Below are positions 20,216 to 29,654 of a DNA stretch of 36,588 nucleotides, piece after piece (positions within the stretch are counted from its first letter, which is position 1; each line of letters opens with the position of its first letter). The DNA is taken from the NCBI GenBank assembly GCA_036940085.1, contig JALLBK010000131.1, positions 1 to 36,588 on the forward strand, given 5' to 3'. Position numbers and translations under genes: made by a program. The notes beneath the pieces are model-generated. The model worked only from the letters and a program-made list of their open reading frames with translations, was not told the origin of the DNA and searched no databases. This stretch comes from Discostella pseudostelligera (taxonomy: Eukaryota > Bacillariophyta > Thalassiosirophyceae > Thalassiosirales > Thalassiosiraceae).

Positions 20216-20535
20216 GGTTGGTGGTTGGTGGCTTTTGTTTTGGTTTTGTGGTCGGTGCATTAGATCTCTTTGGTTGGTCGGACAGGCGACACACAGACCG
20301 AGCACCGCCGACTGTATTGATTCCTCAGTAGAAGTTTAAAATTAATTTTGAAATTAAACTTGGCGGGAGGTGTCCCGCGCAAAAGAGTAATCTTCCACGT
20401 GGCAGTGGTGAGCAAAATCTTCTTCCACGTGGCAGGGTGTCATCTTGAACTTCTTGCAGAAAAGAGAGTTTCTATGACGATGATGATGACGATGGCGATG
20501 GCGTAAGTCAACCAGCAGTACAAAAGTGAAGGTGC
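20216..20535. promoter_or_regulatory. Divergent promoter, helicase / START-like gene, with twin G-boxes
   Basis: 320 bases between opposing starts. They contain two perfect copies of TCTTCCACGTGGCAG (20391-20405 and 20421-20435), each centred on the palindrome CCACGTGG, a G-box bound by bHLH and bZIP factors in other eukaryotes. TGGCGGGAG (20361-20369) lies next to them. Position favours control of the START-like gene, whose ATG is about 100 bases downstream. Confidence 0.5.
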
Positions 20536-22572
20536 ATGCAGCAATCGGCGCAAATAACGGTACTATCCCAGCTCTTCTCGAGCGGTACGATGAAGATGAA
20601 GCGGAGAATGGGCAGCAGCAACATCAACATCAGTGGCGGCAGCGGCGGCGGCGGCAGCAGCAGCAGACGTCGACAAGCTGATGTCTGCAGCGGTCACCGT
20701 CTTCGTCGTCTCTCCTCCCTGATATTATCATTACTACATGTCCTTCTCGCAATTGCGTCCGCCTCCTACGCATCTTCCCATTTCTCAAAGGCGCCAATTA
20801 GAACAATGTCATCATCATGCTTCCAGACATCAAATAGTCCGGGTAGTCGACGAAAACAAGCAGCACAAAAACAACAACGACAATTACCACATTGCCAACC
20901 ATGGCCACAGCTACGGCGGCAGCAGCAGTTGCAGTTATTGCTACAAAATCAAAATTATCCTCATCTACATCCCGTACCATCACCACGACAATTATCACTT
21001 CTTTATCGGCAGCTACCACGACATCATCCATCTCGAACTTATTTCTTGATGTTCGCCAGTGTCAATGACGGTAAGGAGGGAGATTATTCTATCAACAATG
21101 AGGTAGCAACCAAAGCAAACGATGATGATAATGATATGCGAGTAAATCCAGCATTAGAAGAAGCAACCATAGGAGAATCCACCGCCGCATCTACACCCCA
21201 AAAACTATCATCACTTCCCTTCTCCCTACGCAAAGCACTACTCCCACGGAAGCTAGCAGCATTAGATGGCGGGAAACCCATTGCAGATACATTAGTCGAT
21301 GCTGCGGGAGAATTGTATGGTGCACTATTGCGTCGTAGTCGACGATTACGACTTCTACGAAGTCGTAGCAGCAATACCATTGACACTCCATCGTCTATGA
21401 ATGGTGCTGATGCAACTATTAGTAGCACTGATTCGGTCATTCATGCCATGCAAAATGCCGAAATTGCTCTACAGGAGGCAGAATATCGTGTATTGTTATT
21501 AAGACAAGAATTGGAAAATGCCAAGAAGGAGATTGCATTGATGGAAATTGGACAAGAACTACTATCACCACCAATACCATCCGTGTTGGCAATTGATAGT
21601 ACGAAGAAGGAAGAAGGAGAGGATATTTCAACCGCGTCGAATGAAATGACGATTGGCAAGATGGACAATGGAGATTATTTCACCAACGAAGCGGTACTAG
21701 AAAAACTACCATCATTATCATCCTCCGACAATAATTTCCTCGATCTCACTTCATTATCCTACGACGATGTTGACTACCTTGCCTTAAGCATGGATATGGC
21801 ACCTCCCTTCATTAATGAAGATGAATGTCTCATTCCCGGCGAGCCTGCCGTACGAGTCGAGAAGGCACCACAGAATTCACGACGGATATTTGCTGGCATT
21901 GATATACCCGTGAGTGTTGATGAGGTGTGGAAGTTATTAACCGACTATGAGAATTTGCAACGAGTGGTACCGAATTTGGTGGTGAATGAGGTGTTGGAGC
22001 TTTATCCAGGTGTGATGGGTGGCGATGTGATTGGTGATGGTGATAGTTACGACGACGTGGACGAGATGTCGGCAACATCTCGGTGCCGTGCCCATGCACT
22101 TCGGATGAAAGGTGCCGTATTAAAGCAAGTGGGTGGAGCCAAGGTGGCCGGGATAAACTTCTCGGCGCGGACCACCCTCGAGGTACGTGAATGGCCCGAG
22201 GGTATGCCGGACTACTATCATCACGAGGATGAGGTGTACTTGGGCAAGTCTCGCTCGGACCGTGCCTACGAGGGTTCGACCCGAGAATTGGAACGATATG
22301 TCTTCCCTAGACCCTTCGCACTCTCGTCTCTCCCACACAAGGATATTTCCATGCAAAGTGTCGAGAATGATGATGGAGAGTTTCGTATGTATCAGGGTGT
22401 GTGGAGAATGCAGCCATTGCCAGGATGTTCTCCACCTGGCGGAAGTGCGATGCGGCTGACATATGCAGTTGAGATAAGTCCTCGACCGTACTTGCCTGTG
22501 GGACTTGTCGAGGGGCGGATTGCACGAGATTTGTGTGCCAATTTGAAGGCTATTCGGGATATCTTTCGTTGA
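20536..22572 (+). CDS. START/polyketide cyclase-like (SRPBCC) domain protein
   Basis: 678 aa, single exon. The C-terminal domain (about 452-678) begins FAGIDIPVSVDEVWKLLTDY and contains LQRVVPNLVVNEVL, KQVGGAKVAGINFSARTTL and ISPRPYLPVGLVEGRI. This is the polyketide cyclase/dehydrase (COQ10-like) lipid-binding fold of plant chloroplast proteins of this type. It holds an acidic insert (GDSYDDVDE) and a Tyr/His-rich loop. A coiled coil lies at about 299-343 (ALQEAEYRVLLLRQELENA). The N-terminal 180 residues are low complexity. A hydrophobic segment (LILSLLHVLLAIASASYA, about 61-78) could be an ER signal with an unusually long Gly/Ser/Arg-rich leader; an internal ATG at 20590 would shorten it. 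Plastid targeting is possible but no clear A-F motif follows. The ligand is unknown. Confidence 0.75.
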   Translation: MQQSAQITVLSQLFSSGTMKMKRRMGSSNINISGGSGGGGSSSRRRQADVCSGHRLRRLSSLILSLLHVLLAIASASYASSHFSKAPIRTMSSSCFQTSNSPGSRRKQAAQKQQRQLPHCQPWPQLRRQQQLQLLLQNQNYPHLHPVPSPRQLSLLYRQLPRHHPSRTYFLMFASVNDGKEGDYSINNEVATKANDDDNDMRVNPALEEATIGESTAASTPQKLSSLPFSLRKALLPRKLAALDGGKPIADTLVDAAGELYGALLRRSRRLRLLRSRSSNTIDTPSSMNGADATISSTDSVIHAMQNAEIALQEAEYRVLLLRQELENAKKEIALMEIGQELLSPPIPSVLAIDSTKKEEGEDISTASNEMTIGKMDNGDYFTNEAVLEKLPSLSSSDNNFLDLTSLSYDDVDYLALSMDMAPPFINEDECLIPGEPAVRVEKAPQNSRRIFAGIDIPVSVDEVWKLLTDYENLQRVVPNLVVNEVLELYPGVMGGDVIGDGDSYDDVDEMSATSRCRAHALRMKGAVLKQVGGAKVAGINFSARTTLEVREWPEGMPDYYHHEDEVYLGKSRSDRAYEGSTRELERYVFPRPFALSSLPHKDISMQSVENDDGEFRMYQGVWRMQPLPGCSPPGGSAMRLTYAVEISPRPYLPVGLVEGRIARDLCANLKAIRDIFR

Positions 22573-23287
22573 TATGGCTCGATGTTAGTGGGAGTGCGTA
22601 TGCACTTTGAATAACTGTTCAAATCGAGCTCGTTAGCTGCATTGCGAAATTCTGAAACAGAGAGATAACCTATCATAAAATAATATTCTAATCAACCGCT
22701 TGATGTTGGTCGTCTCCAGTGGCGAGAGATATGAATTATGGTATGTTTTTTGTAGCGGATTGTGGCATATTGTAATGCATCGTTGACAAGCATACCACGT
22801 CGCGAACTCGCCGATAATCATAATTAATGAATCGAATCATTGTCAAGAACGCACCTACTAATTGATGAACCGGCTCTCATCCAACGATTACATCGTCACC
22901 ATCAGAATCTCCCCCCTTGCGGCCGTCGGTCAATAATAGCTCCTTAATGACTACCACTACCACCGGCACCCAGAATGTAGATACCCACGTGTCAAAGGCT
23001 TCGTCGACTATTCTCCTTGATTTTAATGGCAATCGGTGGGGTCGTTCATGAGATATGGCGATGGATACGGGAGGTGCGTGGTCGGCGGAAAGCGCCATTG
23101 TGATTGTGTGAGTTTGCTGTTTGCCGCCCAAAAAAATGCCGGTGGAATCAATTTCTATCTGCCATAAGCCATAAATACCCAGTGAAGACAGGGTGCGCGC
23201 GGGCCATCACTATCACGAAGAGAGACAACCTTGCAGACTCTATGACATCTGACATCAATTCGGCATGGCGCAATAAGTTGATCGGGC
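22573..23287. other. Intergenic, upstream of the glycosyltransferase-like gene
   Basis: 715 bases between two same-strand genes. No gene, repeat array or known motif was supported; a single ACGTG core (CCCACGTGTC near 22984) is present. Confidence 0.45.
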
Positions 23288-24484
23288 ATGAGCCGAATGC
23301 ACCCAAGTGAAGAATTCTTTGGTCAGGGCCTACAGCCTCTAAGGGGTCTATCACGGAAACTTGCAGTTGCAATAATGCTTGTTTTTGCATCCTTGTGGAA
23401 CGATTGGAAGTTCGAATTGACGGACGATTACGATATTACAAGCCGTTATGAAGACAAATCCTTCTGTTTAACAAAGGGATCCCTCCATCAACTCGCAGTG
23501 GATATGTTCATGCACTCAAGCCCACCAGGAACGGCATCGTACAATAAACTCAAATATGTGCTCGATAGGAATTCAGAGTTTTACGTTGAAATGGGCGGGG
23601 TTCATGGAATATTCGCTCAGAACCGAGCTATGATGAGCAACATGCTTTATGGTTATGGACTACATCCGGTAGGGATGAAACCTTCTGGTCTATCAAATGT
23701 GACCCTCGTCGAAACCATGTTTACCAACTCAGCTTGTTCACTACACGATGTCAACTGCAGAGATCAAGCTCGCATATTCATTCAAACAGAACAGTATTTT
23801 AAGGATCATATCCTCTTGTGTCATGAAGCACCGAGCTGCATCGTATTGGAGTTCTCCGAATACAACTTGGAAAAAGCAAAGAATCATGACAATGTCAAGG
23901 ATCTAGCAAATTCGTTCGTTTTGTTACCAGTCATGACGCAAAGTCCCACTAGCCGACTGTCAATATACGAGCCTGCAGTGCCAAAAGATCCACAGTCTCG
24001 TTCTATTGACATGGCCTTCTTCGGTCTAATTACCAATCGACGACAATTTTTGGTAGAGTCAACCAATGCATATGCTGCAGCACATCCTGATCGGATAGTA
24101 CGGGTAGGAAAAGACAATAATGCCGAATCTATCGGGAAACAATATCCGGAGGCAAAGGTGTGTTTGGTGGCACATTCGTACACTACCGATTCGGGAGGGG
24201 AATACCATCGTCTGTCGGAAATGGCCCCCTTCGGATGTATCCCCGTCATGGAGCATTTCACCGATAAAATTGGCATTGATATCTATGAGGAATGTGCCGG
24301 GGTTGTCTTTGCGAATGCAACGAATCTAGTCGACGCTGCAGCCGATGTTGTTGCAAAGATTGACCGAGGAGATTATCATGATCGAATAAATGCTATTGTT
24401 GATTGGTGGAAGGTTGGTATTAAGTGGTACACAATTCTTCGAACTGTTTACAGCGATGAATTGCAGCACACCTCTCTATCATGA
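23288..24484 (+). CDS. Type II membrane protein, glycosyltransferase-like
   Basis: 398 aa, single exon. A short basic N-terminus (QPLRGLSRK) is followed by one membrane span (LAVAIMLVFASLW, about 25-37) and a luminal domain, the type II layout of Golgi glycosyltransferases. The C-terminal part (GGEYHRLSEMAPFGCIPVME, then ECAGVVFANATNLVDAA) resembles the nucleotide-sugar-binding half of exostosin-like/GT-B enzymes, in which an acidic R-x-x-E-x-x-x-x-G-x-x-P-V pattern is conserved. Paired cysteines (SACSLHDVNC, LLCHEAPSC) suggest disulfides. The family was not recognised with certainty and the donor and acceptor are unknown. The ATG at 23288 was taken; a second ATG lies three codons in. Confidence 0.55.
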   Translation: MSRMHPSEEFFGQGLQPLRGLSRKLAVAIMLVFASLWNDWKFELTDDYDITSRYEDKSFCLTKGSLHQLAVDMFMHSSPPGTASYNKLKYVLDRNSEFYVEMGGVHGIFAQNRAMMSNMLYGYGLHPVGMKPSGLSNVTLVETMFTNSACSLHDVNCRDQARIFIQTEQYFKDHILLCHEAPSCIVLEFSEYNLEKAKNHDNVKDLANSFVLLPVMTQSPTSRLSIYEPAVPKDPQSRSIDMAFFGLITNRRQFLVESTNAYAAAHPDRIVRVGKDNNAESIGKQYPEAKVCLVAHSYTTDSGGEYHRLSEMAPFGCIPVMEHFTDKIGIDIYEECAGVVFANATNLVDAAADVVAKIDRGDYHDRINAIVDWWKVGIKWYTILRTVYSDELQHTSLS

Positions 24485-24704
24485 CGTGTAGCTCAAGGAC
24501 ACTACAATCATAGTGTAATGAAACAAATGAACTTAGTTAAATTAACTCGATTGATGAATTGAAATACCCAGATCGGAAGCTCATTAAAGTGAAGAGCAAA
24601 CTCAAGAGTGTGTTCAAGTGTGGAAGCACATCTCGTACCCCTCTCCCTCCCCCAACCACCAACACCATCTCTCTCACACACCACTGACAATTGACACAAC
24701 TCTT

Positions 24705-25837
24705 TTACATTCCTCCTACTTCTTCATTGGCAAATTTGGGTTTCTTATTCGGTGGCACACCAATCCCCTCCCCCGCCAGCGAGGCACGTGCCGACGGTCG
24801 TCCAATGGGATTAGCACCACCCCCACTTCCCCCCTCTCCTCGTGGTCGACCACTCCCACCACCCCCCTGCCCTTGTCCCTGCTGCTGTTTCAACGGTTTA
24901 TCTCCCCGCACAGCCTCACGATACTTATTCAAATAAATCTTCAATGGTTCCACATACTTATCAAATCCTAGTGTACTCATAGCCCATAATAAATCATCAC
25001 CATTAATTGTCTTGCGTTTCTCTTGGAGACATTTATCGGATGCTTCGGAGGTGATGAAGCTAATGAATTCAGAGACGGTTTCTTGGACGGCCTCTTTGGA
25101 ATCTTTGGCAATTTTAGCGTTTTCTGGAAGGAGATTTTTCATTATTCGAGAAATGTTGGCAATGGGAAGGAAACGATCCTGTGATGTAATGATGATGAAA
25201 TTAATACAATGATAATGAGTGAGTGATTTTGGGTGGGTAGCAAAGCAACTGAGGAAAATCAACGACAACGCAAGTGGTAGCAGGCAGGGTGCACCCAACC
25301 GCCAAAGTAAAAAGAGAGCCATCACATAGTCCATCATACAAATGCCTCGTACTTGTAGTCGTCACGATTGGTAAAGGGGAGGGAAATGAATGGAATCCCA
25401 CCCACTTCTCGGACTCGTCATCTAAAATACGATATAATCACTTGGACCTGTGTGGAGTGCCACTACACCCAAATAGACACATCATGGATCCAGCTTTGAT
25501 TTATGCTCACCTGCTCTCGAATCTCTTCATATTCATCACCGCCCCCTGCTCCGCCGCCCTCGTCATCATCAATTGGAAGGTGTCTACCTGCTGCGGCCGC
25601 CTCGGCGGCAGCAACCGCAGCCACTGCCGCCGAGGCAGCATCGGCCATGCTGGCTACCGCTGCCGTATTACCTGCAGCATGTTGCTGTTGTTGCTGTTGT
25701 TGCTGGTAAGGTTGAAGGGAGTAGGCAGCCGCATTAGAAGAGGACACTGCAGCTGGTAGTGGCGGCAGTGGTGGGAAGGCGGATGCTTGCTGCTGCTCGT
25801 GATGATGTTGCTGCAATGAATTGTTGTTGGGCTCCAT
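24705..25837 (-). CDS. NFYB: NF-YB / HAP3 subunit of CCAAT-binding factor
   Basis: NF-YB pairs with NF-YC and then NF-YA to bind CCAAT boxes. Two exons, 25837-25511 and 25178-24705, with a 332-nt intron (GTGAGC..CAG), give 266 aa. The junction falls exactly in [14 protein letters not shown], the start of the histone fold (about 107-200), which continues [37 protein letters not shown] and [20 protein letters not shown]. The N-terminal 106 residues are rich in Gln, Ala and Ser, with a poly-Gln run and an acidic end (DDDEGGG). The tail is Gly/Pro/Arg-rich and ends with a possible nuclear signal (PPNKKPKF). The start is the ATG at 25837; the longer ORF begins with TTG. Diverges from the ZNF598-like gene. 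Confidence 0.93.
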
Positions 25838-26393
25838 TGTGATGTTGGTGATGGGATGGGCGGGGCGGGGCAATCGATATCGATTGGCCTTGGCTTTGGT
25901 TGATTGAATGGAGCGACGACGGTCGGGACGGGAGGCGTGGTTTGCTTACAATTGTAAGCTTGTGGTTGATTTGAGATTGAAGATGCGATGAGAAGAAGAT
26001 GATGATCGATGTCATCGATGAATTGATTGGTTGTGGATGCACGATGACGATGAGGATGATCTCCGTCGTCGTGCCGTCTGCATCGCTGCGGCACTCGTGC
26101 TTTTGTTTTGTGCGCGCGCGCGCTCTCTTCATGTGTGGCTTTCGTTGAACGGACAGACAAATGATTTCCTACGTACGTAGAAAACTAAATTGGTCTTGCG
26201 TTCTCGCTTTCAAATTGACTTGTACTGTTCCTACGCACATCCACTCGATCTTCTCGACTCTCGATCCAACATAGGAGATGACGGTACGATACACTCGTGG
26301 CCGATGACGATGACGATGACGATGACGATTACGAGCGAGGCCCGAACATAATTTCATATCATCAACAGCAACAAGCAGGAGCAGAAGACAAAA
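25838..26393. promoter_or_regulatory. Divergent promoter between NF-YB and the ZNF598-like gene
   Basis: 556 bases between opposing starts. Seen in it: an alternating GC run (about 26112-26123), a perfect 12-bp palindrome CTACGTACGTAG (26169-26180) near its middle, and a GATGAC hexamer array (26302-26330) 65-90 bases before the ZNF598-like ATG. No TTCCCGCC element was seen. Any role of the palindrome is a guess. Confidence 0.4.
26302..26330. repeat. GATGAC hexamer array
   Basis: Four to five GATGAC units in the probable 5' UTR of the ZNF598-like gene. It matches the hexamer class seen at 11260-11283. Confidence 0.8.
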
Positions 26394-29333
26394 ATGAGTT
26401 CGGAGGATAGAAAGCCATCGGCGTCGTCTTCGTCGCGGGGTCGAGGTGGTGGCAGACGCGGTAGCATTAGTAGTGGCGGCAATGGTGGTGGCAATGGCGG
26501 TGGCGGTGGTAGAAGGGGAGGAGGCGGCAGCGGTCGTGGAGGCAATCATAGAGGCAGAGTAGGAAGTGACGGTGGCGGCGCTGGCAATAGCAATGCTGGT
26601 GGTAGTGTTGCCGCAGCTAGTGGGGGGAGAGGCAGAGGTAGATGCGGCAGTGGCAGTGGCGGTAGAGGTCCCAAACATTTTGGCAATGAACGTCAACGTC
26701 CTGACTGCATAAATCCCAAATTGCTTGTGGATGTATCAGATGATGAGCAAGAAGAAGAAGTGAATGAAGATCTAAAAGTGGAAGCAGAAGAGGCTACTGA
26801 AACAACTGAAGATTACAAACCAAGTCCTATAGACAACAATATTCACCTTGATTTACAAAGGCAGCAGCAACCAACATTAGTCCAAGACGAATCACCATCA
26901 TCACCATCCAATAATCATCGTCACACCTACTGTCTCATCTGCTACTCCTCCAAACTCTCTACCCGTCGTACCATCTCTCCCTGTGGACACGACGATGTTT
27001 GCTGGGCATGTCATCTCCAAATGCGCTACCTTCATTCGGATTCCAAATGTCCCGTTTGCAAAACCACCAACGAAACATTAATCGTTGATACAGATGACAT
27101 TACACATATCTCCGAATTGGATACTAACGATGGTAGTATCATTCATCATAAACGATTTGCTCAATTTGAAATATGGGGAAATGATTTGGGAAAGGGTTAC
27201 GTCTACCGAGAAGATGTGGGGATGCATTTCCCAAAAGGCACGTATGAGAAGCATGTACTGCCATTGTTAGGGTATGGATGTGGAATACCGAATTGTGAGT
27301 ATTGGGATGGTGGCGAGGATATGTATGTGAGTGAACGAGACTTGGGCAGTGCAAATGGCAAGCAACCACAGCCACAACCGACGAAGAATTCACGAGAGGC
27401 AAAGAAGCGACTTGCCGGCTTACCCGCCCTCAAGGCACACTTGCGTTCCGATCATGGATATGCCCTCTGCGATTTGTGCGTTGACAACAAGCGTGACTTT
27501 GTATCCAAATTATCGCGATACACTCCCTCGGGTTTGCAACGACATGAGGCCAAAGGCGATGGAGAGCATTCAGGCTTTAACGGACACCCACTCTGTGAAT
27601 TTTGCAAGCCACTACGTTTCTATGATATATTGAAGTTACACGAACATTTGAATAAGGAACATTACAAGTGTCATTTGTGTGATAGACGGGGGAAGCCAAA
27701 TCAATTTTTTAAGGATTATACAAGTCTTGAACGACATTTTGATCGAGAACACTACTTGTGTCATGATGCTCAATGCTTGGCGGCACGATTTGTGGTGTTT
27801 GAGAATGAGATTGATATGCGTGGGCATGAAGCGAGTGTGCATGGCACAAGTCGTCGGGATGGTGGGACGAAGATAAAGTTGGAATTCCGTGTGAGGAGGG
27901 AGGGCGAGGATTTTGTTTCGCAGCATCAGAATGTACCCTCGGGTGAGGATTTTCAATTTGGTTTGAATGGAGAGGCGTTCGTACCTGAAGCATTGCCGGA
28001 TCAACAACGGCAGGTGAATGAACCGGTGATATCGCACCCTTTGCATGCAGCGCGTACGGCCGAGTTGAGGGCACAGGCGGCAATGGTTCGTCTGAGGGAT
28101 GGGTCTGGTGGTGGTAACGACACTGAGGATTTTCCTTCGTTGGCAATGGACGCACCCTCGACTGCACCAGGAATGTTGGTGGGATGGACGACAGCCGGTG
28201 CGCGTGCCGTCGCTGGACGAGCGGGAGGTTTGAGAACGACTGCGGTCGGAACGGTTACGGAGGAAGAGTTTCCATCGTTGGGCCCTGGTCCTAGCGTCGT
28301 TGCATCCAGGAATATAAGGGCGTTCGGTTTGGGACAATCAACAAAGAAACCACAGGCGCTCAAGGCCGGTCCAAAATTTGCTGCGGTGGCGTCTCGTCAA
28401 TCTGCTACGCCGATGTCCGCTGTGTCTTATTCATCGCATATTCCAACAAGTGCCCCGGATCTGAGTAGAGATAATTTTCCATCGTTGGGTAGTGGCCCGA
28501 CTCCATTTGTTCCAACCATCCGCACGGCATCGTCACGTGCGACACCCAACTTGAAAAGTTCAGATGATTTTCCATGCCTGGGCGGTGCGTCGTCTTCAAT
28601 AGCAAGGGGCATGGGGCCCACATCCAATCCATACGCAGCGGTTCAAGCCCATGCACGCAAGCTCAGAGAAGGCAGTGTTCCATTTCCTTCCCTGACGAGC
28701 TCTTCTGATTTTCCACCTCCGCCAACATCGCACGCTAGCAAGAAAGCTAACAATATCAATTCTTTTTTTGTACCAAAGAAGCCGCCTCCTATGGATAATA
28801 TACTACAATTCCCTCCTCCGTCGGCTTCTGCAGCAAAGATGCATCCCGCTGCTGAAAATATTGAAGCTGGCAAAGATGTTGTCCAGTCGTTGAAGCATAC
28901 ACTTGGCGCCGAACGATACAAAAAGCTGAGAGGGTTGACCAAAGACTTTGCCATGGGAAACACCCCTCCAGAACGTTACGTCGACGGTATTGCATCGCTC
29001 TTTGATCAGGGACTCGGGGACAAGGCATTCTGGGATATGATTCCATCGTTGATAATTGACATCCCCAATGAGAAGGCAGTGAATAGTGCCATGCATTACC
29101 TGGAGAGTGTGAGAATGGTGTATCAAATGCAAATTGGCAACAACAAAACGGCAAACTCTTGGGCCAACAGTAATTCTTCCGGAGGACACATCATGTCGGC
29201 TCAACATCGTGGTGACAACGCTCCATCCAATAATACTACCATTGGATCATTTAAGAAAACCAATGCTGGAAATAAGAAGGGCAAGTCCAAGAAGGAAACG
29301 AATGAGATCAGAGCACTCGCATTCGGATTTTGA
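26394..29333 (+). CDS. ZNF598: ZNF598/Hel2-type RING E3 ubiquitin ligase (ribosome collision sensor)
   Basis: ZNF598/Hel2 ubiquitinates 40S proteins of collided ribosomes and starts ribosome quality control in the cytoplasm. 979 aa, single exon. The N-terminus (about 10-105) is an RG/GGS-rich RNA-binding-type region. The RING is C180-C222 (CLIC, then CGHDDVCWAC, CPVC). The ZNF598-specific block follows (FEIWGNDLGKGYVYREDVGM) and then a row of C2H2-type fingers (LKAHLRSDHGYALCDLC, LCEFC..LHEHLNKEHYKCHLC, SLERHFDREHYLC, GHEASVH). A disordered middle carries five FPSL-like motifs at F580, F626, F695, F726 (FPCL) and F764. A conserved C-terminal helical domain (about 820-905, KHTLGAERYKKLRGLTKDF) precedes a Lys-rich tail. 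Domain order and length fit the family. Diverges from NF-YB. Confidence 0.93.
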   Translation: MSSEDRKPSASSSSRGRGGGRRGSISSGGNGGGNGGGGGRRGGGGSGRGGNHRGRVGSDGGGAGNSNAGGSVAAASGGRGRGRCGSGSGGRGPKHFGNERQRPDCINPKLLVDVSDDEQEEEVNEDLKVEAEEATETTEDYKPSPIDNNIHLDLQRQQQPTLVQDESPSSPSNNHRHTYCLICYSSKLSTRRTISPCGHDDVCWACHLQMRYLHSDSKCPVCKTTNETLIVDTDDITHISELDTNDGSIIHHKRFAQFEIWGNDLGKGYVYREDVGMHFPKGTYEKHVLPLLGYGCGIPNCEYWDGGEDMYVSERDLGSANGKQPQPQPTKNSREAKKRLAGLPALKAHLRSDHGYALCDLCVDNKRDFVSKLSRYTPSGLQRHEAKGDGEHSGFNGHPLCEFCKPLRFYDILKLHEHLNKEHYKCHLCDRRGKPNQFFKDYTSLERHFDREHYLCHDAQCLAARFVVFENEIDMRGHEASVHGTSRRDGGTKIKLEFRVRREGEDFVSQHQNVPSGEDFQFGLNGEAFVPEALPDQQRQVNEPVISHPLHAARTAELRAQAAMVRLRDGSGGGNDTEDFPSLAMDAPSTAPGMLVGWTTAGARAVAGRAGGLRTTAVGTVTEEEFPSLGPGPSVVASRNIRAFGLGQSTKKPQALKAGPKFAAVASRQSATPMSAVSYSSHIPTSAPDLSRDNFPSLGSGPTPFVPTIRTASSRATPNLKSSDDFPCLGGASSSIARGMGPTSNPYAAVQAHARKLREGSVPFPSLTSSSDFPPPPTSHASKKANNINSFFVPKKPPPMDNILQFPPPSASAAKMHPAAENIEAGKDVVQSLKHTLGAERYKKLRGLTKDFAMGNTPPERYVDGIASLFDQGLGDKAFWDMIPSLIIDIPNEKAVNSAMHYLESVRMVYQMQIGNNKTANSWANSNSSGGHIMSAQHRGDNAPSNNTTIGSFKKTNAGNKKGKSKKETNEIRALAFGF

Positions 29334-29654
29334 GCAGCAACTTGCAGCCGGCTCTAGAGAGGTGTCCGCCCATATCGAATTTCTTGACGACCTTTTGTGT
29401 TACATATGCAAAAGTGATTTGTCTTCTTGTTGACATTAGCACTAGAGTGGTTGATTTTGTTGGTTGGTTGGATGAGCATTACATTGAGCAGCAGCGTGAT
29501 GTCTTGTAGAATGATCGACAATATGGAGGATGGTAAATCATTATCAGAACTAGTAGCATGAGCGATGATGGCAAGACATAAGTATTGATTTTAAACTGTA
29601 CACAATCTCTCTACTAGAGAAGGCTCAATTTTCAACTGTTCGCAATCTCTCAAC
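29334..29654. other. Convergent intergenic region
   Basis: 321 bases between the stop codons of the ZNF598-like gene and the secreted gene. A short imperfect direct repeat (AACTGTACACAATCTCTCT-like near 29597 and again near 29634) is the only structure seen. Confidence 0.4.

Noticed and set aside
27636..28337. 233-aa ORF antisense to the ZNF598-like gene
   Set aside because: No motif or start context; lies entirely in the coding region of a clear gene.
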